DNA from: a virus
IMG/VR virus record: IMGVR_UViG_3300044904_000121
Coordinates: 1 to 30,606 of that record
Strand: one strand, 5' to 3'
DNA length: 30,606 nucleotides
Shown one piece after another: positions 7,868-15,701 of the stretch; position 1 is the stretch's first letter, and every line of letters starts with the position of its first letter. Below the pieces are notes generated by a model. It was not told the DNA's origin, searched no databases, and saw only the letters and a list, made by a program, of their open reading frames with translations. The translations under genes and the position numbers were made by a program.

Positions 7868-8173
7868 TCAGAGTTCCTCCTTATTGAGTTTATTCGGGCA
7901 CAGCGCCGAACCCATCAGCCGGCAAGCCGTGCAGTCCTTCACCTGGTTCCGCCGCAGCGGGCACCCAATCCGCATCAGGAAATAGACCAGGTGGATCATC
8001 ACGATCGCCGCCGTCCCCATCGCCACAATCAGTTGCGCCCATTCCTTCAACCCCGCCAGCGACACCAGCAGCCCGCCCACCCCGATCACCGGCGACTTCA
8101 CCGCTCCCGGCTCGAACACCGCGCGCAGCAGCCATTCCGCGCCATCCATCGCATAAAGTTTGAGCCTCTCCAT
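7868..8173 (-). CDS. Holin-like small membrane protein, 101 aa
   Basis: The preferred start is ATG 8173 (MERLKLYAMDGAEWLLRAVF), 5 bases after the stop of the upstream fibre gene; a longer frame to 8206 overlaps that gene. Two hydrophobic segments (about residues 28-42, VIGVGGLLVSLAGL, and 47-67, LIVAMGTAAIVMIHLVYFLM) are followed by a basic, Cys-containing tail (CPLRRNQVKDCTACRLMG) ending in lysines and glutamates. Size and layout suit a holin or other small phage membrane protein. Its last codons include the ribosome site of the next gene, so the two are probably co-translated. Confidence 0.55.
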   Translation of the reverse strand: MERLKLYAMDGAEWLLRAVFEPGAVKSPVIGVGGLLVSLAGLKEWAQLIVAMGTAAIVMIHLVYFLMRIGCPLRRNQVKDCTACRLMGSALCPNKLNKEEL

Positions 8174-8177
8174 AGCG

Positions 8178-9464
8178 TCACTTGTAAAGAGGCACCCGCC
8201 ACGCATTCGTGTCCCCAGCCACCGAGACGCTCACCCACACCGGATTGACGGCGTCGAGCGGCGCCGAGTTGGTGCCCCCGAAGTTGATCTGGTTGTCGGT
8301 TCCTATAATCGTCAGCGCCGACGTAAGGACCGATCCATCCGCCATCACCCTGAAAACTCTTCCGTCTTGTAGCGTACTAACGATTATGAAATCCCCATGC
8401 GGCGAGGCTTGCAGTTCGAAGGAAGTTAGGTTCGTTCCAGTCCCATCGTCGGATTGAATTAAGATTGCCATGGCACTTCCATTTGTTTGAATCGCCAGCG
8501 GCCAGGGACTGCCAAAGTTTATGGCCAGATCGCCGGAATAGGCATCTCCCGCCAAATGGGCCAGCACCCCGTCGTTGTAATCATTCGTCCAAACCTGCGC
8601 GCCGCCCCCGCCCGGCAGCAGCAGCGCCGACACCTCATCCGAGTACGCGCTCTCCAGCCCATTCGAGTCCACCGCCGTCGCCGCAAAATAGTACATCGCC
8701 CCCGTTGCCAGGTTCGACACCGTCACCGACAGGTTGGTGGACGCCGCCACCTGGTTCGTATAGGTCCGCGAGCTCACCCCCCAATAAACGATGTAATTAG
8801 TGATCGCGTTCGTCCCCACGGACGCATCCCACGCCAGCGTCACCGAAGTATATTCGGCCGCAATCGACCGAATCGTCGGCGCCGCCTTAGCCGGCCCTGC
8901 CGGCAGCCCGAACACCAGCACCGCGGCATTGCTCGTCCCCACGTTCTCGACCGTAGCCAGGCTTCCCGCCGGCAACGTCGTCACTTCCCCAATCGTGATC
9001 GTCGCCGCCTCGCCGGCCGGCCCCGCATTTGTCCCCCCGCCTCCGCCCTCTCCCACCAATGCCGCCACCAGGTTCGACACCGTATCCGCCGTCACACCCG
9101 GCACGTACTCGAACAGATTGTAGCCCCCAACCTTCAGCTCCGCCGCATTGTAGCTCCCGGTATCAGTCGGCACCGGAAAGCAAAACGCGACCACGCTGTT
9201 GCTCGCAAAGTAAGGCCCGCGCATCAGCGACGCGGTTCCCAGCCCATTGGTCATCTCGACCCGCGTTGGCACCCCTGCAATAAAAAACGATCCATCCGCC
9301 AAAATCGGCGGCATCCCCTCGCGCCCCAACCGGATCGGATACACCATCAGCGGCCCCTCATAGGCTGTAGTATCCGAGTTAGTGATGGAGAAGCTCACCG
9401 TCGAGGCCTGCGCCGACAGCGCCAGCCCCAACACGCAACACGCAACACGCAATAGCTTCTTCAT
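8178..9464 (-). CDS. Secreted tail-fibre-like protein with FN3 domain, 428 aa
   Basis: Residues 1-20 form a signal peptide (MKKLLRVACCVLGLALSAQA), and its core is encoded by a GCGTGTT tandem repeat. Residues about 148-190 (GPAGEAATITIGEVTTLPAG, then NVGTSNAAVLVFGLPAGP) match the repeat module of many phage tail fibres. Residues about 195-283 are a fibronectin type III domain (VTLAWDAS, YYFAATAVD, GLESAYSDEVS). The C-terminal third is beta-rich. The FN3 domain is a close paralogue of the one in the 162-aa protein at 15702-16190. A cleavable signal peptide on a fibre protein is odd for a virion component. It may be exported, or the N-terminus may be a repurposed repeat. Start ATG overlaps the upstream stop (ATGA). 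Confidence 0.75.
   Translation of the reverse strand: MKKLLRVACCVLGLALSAQASTVSFSITNSDTTAYEGPLMVYPIRLGREGMPPILADGSFFIAGVPTRVEMTNGLGTASLMRGPYFASNSVVAFCFPVPTDTGSYNAAELKVGGYNLFEYVPGVTADTVSNLVAALVGEGGGGGTNAGPAGEAATITIGEVTTLPAGSLATVENVGTSNAAVLVFGLPAGPAKAAPTIRSIAAEYTSVTLAWDASVGTNAITNYIVYWGVSSRTYTNQVAASTNLSVTVSNLATGAMYYFAATAVDSNGLESAYSDEVSALLLPGGGGAQVWTNDYNDGVLAHLAGDAYSGDLAINFGSPWPLAIQTNGSAMAILIQSDDGTGTNLTSFELQASPHGDFIIVSTLQDGRVFRVMADGSVLTSALTIIGTDNQINFGGTNSAPLDAVNPVWVSVSVAGDTNAWRVPLYK
9429..9452 (-). repeat. GCGTGTT tandem repeat encoding a signal-peptide core
   Basis: Three heptamers of GCGTGTT lie within codons 6-13 of the fibre-like gene and encode RVACCVLG, the hydrophobic part of its signal peptide. 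The same DNA repeat is non-coding at 3643-3668. Confidence 0.75.
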
Positions 9465-9787
9465 GCGTCTTTCTCTGTGACCTTCATCGCCCCGAAGTCC
9501 ACCTGTGGAGAGGCCGGGTTATCCGTCCGCCTCAGCACTTCCCACCTGACCCCCAGCGCCGCCATCGCATCCCCCTGCTCGATGCCCGCCGCCGCTTCCC
9601 GGTCCGCCACGTGGAAAATCACGCTCTCGCGCGCATCCCGGCCCAGCAGCATGTTGGACTCGATGTCCATTACCTCTTCGATCTCCGCCGCAAACCGCTT
9701 GCCCGAGCGCAGATTCCTGACCGCATCGCCGAAAGAGGGGGCTCGATCGGCGATGACGGCCGTCAGGATGTCTCGGGTCTCGCTCAC
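9461..9787 (-). CDS. Putative head-tail connector, 108 aa
   Basis: A 108-aa protein (MSETRDILTAVIADRAPSFG). The C-terminal half (RESVIFHVADREAAAGIEQG, DAMAALGVRWEVLRRTD) has the strand pattern of small head-tail attachment proteins of the lambda FII type, where a short beta-barrel follows a GD motif. Position after capsid and decoration candidates and before the fibre and tail genes supports a connector role. Homology is not certain from reading alone. Confidence 0.45.
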   Translation of the reverse strand: MSETRDILTAVIADRAPSFGDAVRNLRSGKRFAAEIEEVMDIESNMLLGRDARESVIFHVADREAAAGIEQGDAMAALGVRWEVLRRTDNPASPQVDFGAMKVTEKDA

Positions 9788-9826
9788 GTGCAGGCGGAGG
9801 TATGGCGTGCTCTCCGAGCGCGCCGG

Positions 9827-10273
9827 CTAGGGACAGCCGATCTTCACCCGGTACTTCACGCTATTGGTGAGCACCCCCGTCGTGTGCGTGTTCTGGATCG
9901 CCGTGATGAACAATCCGGCGTAGCCGCCATTATTGACGTTGGTTGTCAAAAGTGGCGTTGCGCCATTGGCGGACACTGTCCAGGTCCGGTTAATATCCGG
10001 CGTCGAGCCGTCCACCGTCGGGCACAGCGTATAGATGGCATTAGTGGCCGTTCCGGACGTCGCGCTCCACGTCGGCCAGAACTGGATCGCCACGTTTTGC
10101 TGCTTCTCCGTCCCGATCAGGACCGGTGTAGCCAGGTTGGTCGTGGTTGAGGCCGGCACATTGGGCAGGCTCGCCACCACGGTTTGCGAATTCTGGAGCG
10201 TCTGGGCCGACGCCGTGAAATCCAGGGCCGGCAACGCTGCCCCGGCGATCAGGGTGATTTGGATATTTTTCAT
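9827..10273 (-). CDS. Beta-rich phage protein with signal-like N-terminus, 148 aa
   Basis: The product starts MKNIQITLIAGAALPALDFT, resembling a signal peptide ending near SAQT. It continues with a Thr/Asn/Ser/Val-rich sequence typical of exposed beta domains (ASTTTNLATPVLIGTEKQQN, NGGYAGLFITAIQNTHTTG). It lies one gene downstream of the capsid gene's neighbour, where phages often keep capsid decoration proteins. No family is recognised. Like the fibre gene it combines a virion-like body with an export-like N-terminus. The leader is an AAGAACAAGAAC repeat. Confidence 0.6.
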   Translation of the reverse strand: MKNIQITLIAGAALPALDFTASAQTLQNSQTVVASLPNVPASTTTNLATPVLIGTEKQQNVAIQFWPTWSATSGTATNAIYTLCPTVDGSTPDINRTWTVSANGATPLLTTNVNNGGYAGLFITAIQNTHTTGVLTNSVKYRVKIGCP

Positions 10274-10284
10274 ATTATTCAGAT

Positions 10285-10308
10285 GGTCTTGTTCTTGTTC
10301 TTGTGTCT
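10285..10308 (-). repeat. Leader repeat, ACAAGA family, before 148-aa gene
   Basis: On the minus strand this reads AAAGACACAAGAACAAGAAC and then AAGACC, in the 5' leader of the gene starting at 10273. Confidence 0.55.
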
Positions 10309-10318
10309 TTCGTGGTCG

Positions 10319-10867
10319 TTACTTTGTTTCGAGTTTAGCTTCGGTTGCGGGCTTCTCCAGCTCGGCCTTCGCGGCTTTGGCGTCCTGCCAGGTCTGGTCG
10401 GCTGCGGTGAACTCTTTCTCGGCTGCCTCGCCGGCCTTCCCGGCTGCCGCGCCGGCCTGCATGTTCTTGTTCTCCACGGCCTCAGCCAGGCGCAGCTTCG
10501 CCGCGTTCAGCTTGCTGGCCGCCGCCGACCGCTTTACGGCCGTCGTGCTCACCAGCTTCGTCGCCGCCTGCATATCCGTCCGCGCCTTGGCCAGCGCCTT
10601 GCGCGCTTCAGCGTCCGCTCGCGTGCGTTTCTCGGCCGCCTCCGCAAAAGCCGCCGCCTCATCCGCCACGTGGTCGCCGATGAAAATGGCAGTCTCCTGC
10701 ACCGTGCAGTCGAGCAGCTCCAGCCGCTTCGTCCCTTTCGGGAATTGATGTCGCTGTTTTGCCGCGAAGAAGATCTTCACCTTCTCCCCGTCGGCGACTT
10801 CCGCTCCGGCGATCGGCATAACCTTCCCGCGGCCGGATTCATCCGGGAATCCAATCAAGATCTTCAT
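10319..10867 (-). CDS. Ala-rich coiled-coil phage protein, 182 aa
   Basis: The first ~70 residues form a small globular region (MKILIGFPDESGRGKVMPIA, KVKIFFAAKQRHQFPKGTKR). Residues about 75-182 are an Ala/Lys/Glu-rich coiled coil (EAAEKRTRADAEARKALAKA). The gene directly follows the protease-capsid fusion. A rod-like charged protein at this place could be a head-associated or spacer protein, but there is no recognisable family. A leader of the type GCGGAAAGTAGAAAATTGAA directly precedes the ATG. Confidence 0.6.
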   Translation of the reverse strand: MKILIGFPDESGRGKVMPIAGAEVADGEKVKIFFAAKQRHQFPKGTKRLELLDCTVQETAIFIGDHVADEAAAFAEAAEKRTRADAEARKALAKARTDMQAATKLVSTTAVKRSAAASKLNAAKLRLAEAVENKNMQAGAAAGKAGEAAEKEFTAADQTWQDAKAAKAELEKPATEAKLETK

Positions 10868-10938
10868 TTCAATTTTCTACTTTCCGCTTTTAGAGTGCCG
10901 GTTAGTCACTTCCCGGCTTGGGGCGGTTTTGGAGGAAA

Positions 10939-13161
10939 CTATTGGCTCTTAACGATCACGCCTGCCGTGGTGTCCACTGCCACGGAACCCAGCATCAGGT
11001 CGTAAGTAGCCCGCATCGTGCGCGCATTCGCGTCCATCCATAGGTAGGTGGCGATCGCGATGTCCGGCCCGGCCAACTGCGCCACACCGGTCTGGATCAC
11101 ATTGCCGGGGATGCCTTCCACCGGGTTCAGCGGCAGCCCCGCGATAATGCCGATCGCCTGCGGATTGCAGGCAAAGCCGCGCACATACGGATCCGCCGAC
11201 TGCCATTCCGTCAGCAGCGCGATCAGATCCCAACCGAACGCCTTCCAGGCATTCTCCATCCCGCCCACCACGCCGGCGGCCTGGAAGAAGCCGGGCGTGT
11301 TGGCGATGCGCGCGATGTACTCGCCGTCGAGCACTACGTTCTTGATCCCGGACTTCTTCAGCTGCCCCTGCAGCGTCGCCAGATCCGAGAACCCAAACGC
11401 GGCCGGGTTGATCTGCAGCGGCGCCAGCGTCGCGAAATTCGCCACTGTGATGGGCGTCGTCACCACCTGGGCGATCTTGCTCTTCAGCGATCCCAGCTTC
11501 GCCTCGATCAGGTCGGCCATCCGCACCCCGCTGTTAAGCTGCGCGTTGGTCAGGTGCATCGTCTGCGTGTATTGGTGTACGGCGATCGTCGGCCCGGTCA
11601 GGACAGAGTCCCCGCCCGCGCTGAAATCCGTCGCATCCGTCAGCGTGTCGGTGCCGTCCTGGACGGTCGTGTTGAATTTCTGCACGCCCGTAGCCAGCGG
11701 CTTGTAAGGATCCACCGAGTTGTCCCGGCTGAACGCCTTGAGCGCGGCCACCTGGGGCCCAAGCTTGGTGATGGCGCCCACGATCAGGAAATTGGTCGTG
11801 ATGCCCGCCGCGAAATTGTTTTCGTTGCGCACCTGGCCCAGCTTGCGGTCCTTTGCCGTCGCGTTCGCGTAGAACTGCGGGAACCTGTCTTTGAACCCCT
11901 CATAGCGCGCTGCCGGAGTCTTGTTGTCCTTATACAGGTTGACGATCATCTCCGTCGGCCGCCCCTGATACCCATCGAGTATCGGCGACTCCCCGCCCTC
12001 GATGCGGTTGAACCCGACCGGCTCGCCCCCGACTTCCGCCATGGGCTTGTCATCGAGGATCTTGAACGTCCCGCCCTCATCCTTGAGCGCGGCCTCGACG
12101 AAAATCGGCATTTCCGCCTTGGTGATCTTCTGCGCGTCCACGTAGAGCGACACCTTATCGGCGATGCGTTCCCGCTTCTGCTTGGCGAGTTCGGCGCGGA
12201 TGTCGAGCAGCTCAACGGCAGCGGCTGGCTGTGCAGCGGCGGCGGCGGGAGCTGCGGCTGCAGCGGGAGCGGCCTTGGCCAGCGGGATGGTCTCCAGCTT
12301 GGCGTGCAACTGCTCTTCGGTTTCGGTTTCGGATGCTTCAATGCCGTGCTTCTTGAGCAGGGCAACAATGTTTTTCTTATTCATTTGATCTTTGTTGTTG
12401 TTGTCTAGTGCCCCGCCGTTGACCACGGCGGAAATCTCAATCGGCGCCGCGGCCTGGATGCACTCCAGAATTGCCGTCGGCACCTTGCAGCGCGCCAGGA
12501 ACGCCTGTGCCAACGGCCGATACGCCACCTGGTCCGCGACCCCTTCATCGCCTTCGTCGGCCAGCCCGAACTCCACGGCATCGGCCCCCTTGATCCACGT
12601 CACCGCCTCCATCGCCGACCGTATGGCCGCCTTGCTCTTGCCCGTCTCCGCCACGTAGATGTCCACCAGCGTCTCATCATGGGCATCGAGCATCTTTGCC
12701 GCCTGGCGCAAATCGTCCGCATTGCCCTGCGACCACGACGACGCCTTATGCATCATCCAAATGGCAGACCGCGGGCTGACAACCTTGCCGGCCGCGAGTG
12801 GGAAAACGGAAGCAATAGACATCGCGTAGCCGGTGATCCGGCAGGTGATCTCGTCCCTTCGCTCCTTGATGGCGTTATAGATTCCGAGACCTTCCTGGAC
12901 GCTTCCCCCCTCGGAATTGACTTTGAGCGTGATAGGTCTTCCAATGGGAACTTGTTTGAGTGCATCGCGAAACTCCTTTTCGGTGATCCCCGAATCATCC
13001 CAGTAACTCTTCCCAATCGTCCCGATCAGCTCGATCTCGTGCGTTTCTCCGGCAGCCAGGACGCGCAGCGAGTTGCTCCCCCTAACGACCGGCGCAAAGC
13101 AGAGGACTTCCCCTTCCCAAATTGGATGTTGGATGTTGGATGTTCGATGTTGGATGTTCAT
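10939..13161 (-). CDS. ClpP-like head maturation protease fused to major capsid protein, 740 aa
   Basis: Residues about 40-215 are a ClpP-type serine protease. LKVNSEGG matches the ClpP oxyanion strand, GYAMSIAS contains the catalytic Ser115, and MMHKAS contains the catalytic His138; the third acid is not obvious. Residues about 215-259 end the protease. Met260 begins MNKKNIVALLKKHGIEASET, a helical scaffold-like region with an Ala-rich linker. From about residue 360 to the end lies the major capsid protein (AAFGFSDLATLQGQLKKSGI and following). Most phages split these into protease and capsid genes. Here one frame covers both, although ATG 12384 (Met260) could give a 481-aa capsid precursor separately. 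The protease would process scaffold and capsid during prohead maturation. The portal gene precedes it with an ATGA overlap. Confidence 0.85.
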   Translation of the reverse strand: MNIQHRTSNIQHPIWEGEVLCFAPVVRGSNSLRVLAAGETHEIELIGTIGKSYWDDSGITEKEFRDALKQVPIGRPITLKVNSEGGSVQEGLGIYNAIKERRDEITCRITGYAMSIASVFPLAAGKVVSPRSAIWMMHKASSWSQGNADDLRQAAKMLDAHDETLVDIYVAETGKSKAAIRSAMEAVTWIKGADAVEFGLADEGDEGVADQVAYRPLAQAFLARCKVPTAILECIQAAAPIEISAVVNGGALDNNNKDQMNKKNIVALLKKHGIEASETETEEQLHAKLETIPLAKAAPAAAAAPAAAAAQPAAAVELLDIRAELAKQKRERIADKVSLYVDAQKITKAEMPIFVEAALKDEGGTFKILDDKPMAEVGGEPVGFNRIEGGESPILDGYQGRPTEMIVNLYKDNKTPAARYEGFKDRFPQFYANATAKDRKLGQVRNENNFAAGITTNFLIVGAITKLGPQVAALKAFSRDNSVDPYKPLATGVQKFNTTVQDGTDTLTDATDFSAGGDSVLTGPTIAVHQYTQTMHLTNAQLNSGVRMADLIEAKLGSLKSKIAQVVTTPITVANFATLAPLQINPAAFGFSDLATLQGQLKKSGIKNVVLDGEYIARIANTPGFFQAAGVVGGMENAWKAFGWDLIALLTEWQSADPYVRGFACNPQAIGIIAGLPLNPVEGIPGNVIQTGVAQLAGPDIAIATYLWMDANARTMRATYDLMLGSVAVDTTAGVIVKSQ
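13122..13160 (-). repeat. AACATCC tandem repeat encoding the fusion protein's N-terminus
   Basis: Five to six AACATCC/AACATCG heptamers follow the ATG at 13161 and encode residues 2-14 (NIQHRTSNIQHPI). Here the repeat is inside the reading frame rather than before it. Confidence 0.75.
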
Positions 13162-14783
13162 TCCACGCTCCTTAAACTCAGCGCCTCCGGCCCCCCGCTC
13201 CCCGCATCCCCCTCGCCCTCCGGCGGATCGCTCTTATTGGCCTGGCCGGCGCTGCCCGCTGCGAGCTGCTGCGCCATCAGGGAGGAGATCTGCGACGGCT
13301 GGCACTTGAACTCCGTAGCCAGGTCATTGATAAACGCCACTGCCTCCGCTATCTGCCTCAACTGCGTGCGCCAGTCCTCGTTCTTGTCGGCGTAAACGTC
13401 CTGGATAGTCTTGATCCCCATCTGCAGCTCGATTTGCAGTGCCTTGGCTGTGTAACCGATATCCACATTGGGCGCCCGCGGCGGCCGGATCACGCATCCC
13501 AGCGCATTTGCCGGCGCCTTCCCGTCCATTCCCCGGTCATAATCCACCGTCCACTTCGTCTGCCACTCATAGACCTCGCGCGCGATCGCCGCGACGATCT
13601 CGAAGTCCCCACGGAACGCATTCGCGCACACGTCCAAATCAGCGCGGGTTACTGTCCCTTGGAGGGAGAATGGGAAGACCAGTAGTTTCGGGACGTTGTA
13701 ACCCGCGCAAATCTCACTCACCAACAGGCTCCAGTAGTCCTGCTGCGCCACCGTCGGCCGCTCGATCTGGAAATTCTTTATGTCCGAGCCAATCGGGATG
13801 GAGTATTCCTCCGCCCCGATGTTGACGTCGTAGAACTCCCCGTAACTCTTGTTGGTGAGCGCCCCGCCGCCCGCCGGCTGCGTCTGCAGCTTCATCCCCG
13901 CCCGCCGCGCGCTCAGAGTGTCGAACTCCCCCGACGGCGTCTTGTGCACGTTCGCGATCTTCCCCGCCAGCTTCGAAGCCCCCATCTCCAGGATGTGCAG
14001 ATCCGTATAGTCGATGATCTTGTTGATCACCGAAAACGCTTCCGGGATCCCGACCATCATTCCCGGCCGCAGCGACCGGTACTTGTGGATGATCTCGTCC
14101 GCCGGGATCTCCGCAAACGCAGTCATGTCAAACTCATCCCGGATGAAATAGCTCGCCGGCTTCCCCGTGATGACCTCCCTCATCACCACCTTCCCATTGA
14201 TCCGCACCCGCACCTTGATCTTGGTCAGCTTGACCCCCTGGATAATCGTCTTCCCCTCCTCGCTCGCCATCGAGGGCGGAGTTTGCAGCCGCAGGAAATC
14301 GATCGTTTGGACCTTTGGCCGCCCCTGTTCATCGCGCGTCTTCTGCACGATCACATTGCCGACGTCGAAGAGCATCCCCTCCCACTGCAGCGTCAGTTCC
14401 CCAAACGAGAGATTAGAGCCCAGCTCCGGCGCCTTGCACCAGTCCTCCCACCGCGCGCCCCGCGCCTCATTCCACGCCTCGAGCGTCGCTGCATCCATCC
14501 CCGGATCGCTCGCATTGGGAATCACCTTCAGCCCGGCCACCCCAACCGCAAATTGCAGCTTGAGATTCCGGATCTTCTGCACGATCGGCGTATTCTCGAC
14601 CAGGTCCAGGTGTTTCCGGCAAGTCTCCCGCACCGCCCCAAAATCAATCTCGAACCGCGCGTCCTGGTAAGTCGTCTGCAGCCAGCGTCGAACGCCCCAC
14701 TGCTGATAAGCGCTCTCGAGCCGCGCCTGCACCATCCGACCGATCCCTCCCATCCATCCCATTAAGCGCCGGAGCACGTTCAT
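13158..14783 (-). CDS. Portal protein, lambda family
   Basis: The 541-aa protein matches the lambda-type portal family in layout. It has a basic amphipathic N-terminus (MNVLRRLMGWMGGIGRMVQA) and a core starting with YQDARFEIDFGAVRETCRKH. It continues with KIRNLKLQFAVGVAGLKVIP and an ARWEDWCKAPELGSN motif (the WxDWC signature of this family). The central domain ends in RPGMMVGIPEAFSVINKIID (typical RPGQ..G.P.l). The C-terminus is Pro/Gly-rich and variable. It forms the dodecameric ring at the capsid vertex through which DNA is packaged by the terminase encoded at 20641-22542. Gene order portal, protease, capsid agrees. Both ends overlap neighbours by four bases. Confidence 0.9.
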   Translation of the reverse strand: MNVLRRLMGWMGGIGRMVQARLESAYQQWGVRRWLQTTYQDARFEIDFGAVRETCRKHLDLVENTPIVQKIRNLKLQFAVGVAGLKVIPNASDPGMDAATLEAWNEARGARWEDWCKAPELGSNLSFGELTLQWEGMLFDVGNVIVQKTRDEQGRPKVQTIDFLRLQTPPSMASEEGKTIIQGVKLTKIKVRVRINGKVVMREVITGKPASYFIRDEFDMTAFAEIPADEIIHKYRSLRPGMMVGIPEAFSVINKIIDYTDLHILEMGASKLAGKIANVHKTPSGEFDTLSARRAGMKLQTQPAGGGALTNKSYGEFYDVNIGAEEYSIPIGSDIKNFQIERPTVAQQDYWSLLVSEICAGYNVPKLLVFPFSLQGTVTRADLDVCANAFRGDFEIVAAIAREVYEWQTKWTVDYDRGMDGKAPANALGCVIRPPRAPNVDIGYTAKALQIELQMGIKTIQDVYADKNEDWRTQLRQIAEAVAFINDLATEFKCQPSQISSLMAQQLAAGSAGQANKSDPPEGEGDAGSGGPEALSLRSVE

Positions 14784-14911
14784 CGCTCACCTCGAATCGC
14801 CAGCATCGCCGCCACCAACGCCGCAAAGATCAGCAGCGCCCCAGTCAGCACCACCTTCAGCAGCACGAGTGTCACCCCACCCCCAAGCAGTATCAAAGCG
14901 AGAGTCCTCAT
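14780..14911 (-). CDS. 43-aa single-span membrane protein
   Basis: ATG 14911 shares one base with the stop of the upstream gene, and the stop overlaps the portal start (ATGA), so the frame is locked into the operon. Residues 4-38 are almost entirely hydrophobic (LALILLGGGVTLVLLKVV and LLIFAALVAAMLAI), ending in RGER. A tiny membrane peptide just before a portal gene is unusual. Function unknown. Confidence 0.65.
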   Translation of the reverse strand: MRTLALILLGGGVTLVLLKVVLTGALLIFAALVAAMLAIRGER

Positions 14912-15345
14912 CAGCTTCCAGCGTTCATCTGCCCCGTCTGCGGGAAGCCCAGCAGCGTGAAGTCCGTCCCCTTGCGATTGACGATTTGCAGCCGGTCGTC
15001 CGTCTTCATCGCCTCGAACACCGCATGGCTGCCCGCCGCGCTGCCGTCGTCCACAAGTGTCGGCGTATTCGCAAGCTGCGTCTCCAGAATGTCGAAAAAC
15101 TCCTCCGACAGCCCAAATACGCTCTCCTGGGTATATTCCCTGCCCTGCAGGCCGATCTCGAACGAAGCGCTCTGCCCATTGCCCGAGGATGACGCCACCA
15201 CGCGCCCCTGCTTGAATGACGGCGAGTAAATGCCAGCCTGAAATGCCAGCAGCGCCTCGCGCATCTTCAATTTGCCGGGAATAGCTCCGCCCTCCACGAT
15301 CTGCCGCAGAATCCCCCGCTTCTTGGTGGCCTGGATGTAAATCAC
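14911..15345 (-). CDS. First late-operon protein, unknown, 144 aa
   Basis: The frame starts with GTG at 15345 (read as MIYIQATKKRGILRQIVEGG) directly against a GCCAATAGCC-type repeat. It has no membrane segment. The sequence is mixed, with QSASFEIGLQGREYTQESVF and LQIVNRKGTDFTLLGFP. Lambda-like phages carry gpW-type connector genes before the portal, but length and sequence do not match gpW clearly. It begins the minus-strand structural operon, so its leader region (15346-15600) may carry the late promoter. Confidence 0.55.
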   Translation of the reverse strand: MIYIQATKKRGILRQIVEGGAIPGKLKMREALLAFQAGIYSPSFKQGRVVASSSGNGQSASFEIGLQGREYTQESVFGLSEEFFDILETQLANTPTLVDDGSAAGSHAVFEAMKTDDRLQIVNRKGTDFTLLGFPQTGQMNAGS

Positions 15346-15349
15346 GGCG

Positions 15350-15379
15350 CTTGGCTATGGGCGATTGGCCATTGGCTAT
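15350..15379 (-). repeat. Leader repeat, GCCAATAGCC family, before 144-aa gene
   Basis: Minus-strand ATAGCCAATGGCCAATCGCC and CATAGCCAAG units end a few bases before the GTG at 15345. It follows the hairpin at 15396-15419. Confidence 0.7.
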
Positions 15380-15395
15380 CCCCTGCAGGAACAAA

Positions 15396-15419
15396 AGGCC
15401 GCGGCATTCCCCGCGGCCT
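15396..15419 (-). terminator. GC-rich hairpin with T-tract, possible terminator or attenuator
   Basis: Perfect 9-bp arms AGGCCGCGG / CCGCGGCCT enclose a 6-base loop. On the minus strand the stem is followed directly by TTTTG. This is the layout of an intrinsic terminator, but it stands upstream of the late operon, so attenuation, or shielding from readthrough from the right, is possible. The T-tract is short. Confidence 0.5.
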
Positions 15420-15510
15420 GGTCCCCGGCGGCCTGCACAGCAGGGCGCACGATCGGACAAACTGCACTACGCATGTGCCAGTGGTAGCACGCCCCCGCCC
15501 CCGCGCCCTG

Positions 15511-15599
15511 TGGTAGTTGCGGCAGTTCCGGCGACTTGCGGTAGTTGTGGAGAGTTGCGGTAGTTCCGGCGACAAGCGGCAGTTGCGGCGACTTGCGCC
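15511..15599. repeat. Nine-unit 9-10 bp repeat in divergent junction
   Basis: Units of the form (c/t)AGTTGCGG, cAGTTCCGG and cGACTTGCGG are repeated nine times without spacers. The region lies between the minus-strand late operon and the plus-strand island. It may be a protein-binding site (regulatory or origin-like) or another member of the degenerate leader-repeat class. The rest of 15346-15701 holds the hairpin, the leader repeat and no convincing gene. Confidence 0.65.
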
Positions 15600-15701
15600 C
15601 AACCCCTTCCCCCGCCGCTCCCATCGGCCCTATAACAGAGCCTTACGAGAGATAGTGTGAGTTGTTTGTTTCACAGGTTGGGCACGCGGCGCCGGCAGGG
15701 G

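Noticed and set aside
15511-15599. CRISPR-like repeats at the divergent junction
   Set aside because: Units are 9-10 bp, degenerate and without spacers.
15342-15624. Minus-strand frames of 82-86 codons upstream of the late operon
   Set aside because: They consist almost wholly of translated repeat and hairpin sequence (RRNCR, SPELPQL, SQWPIAHS).
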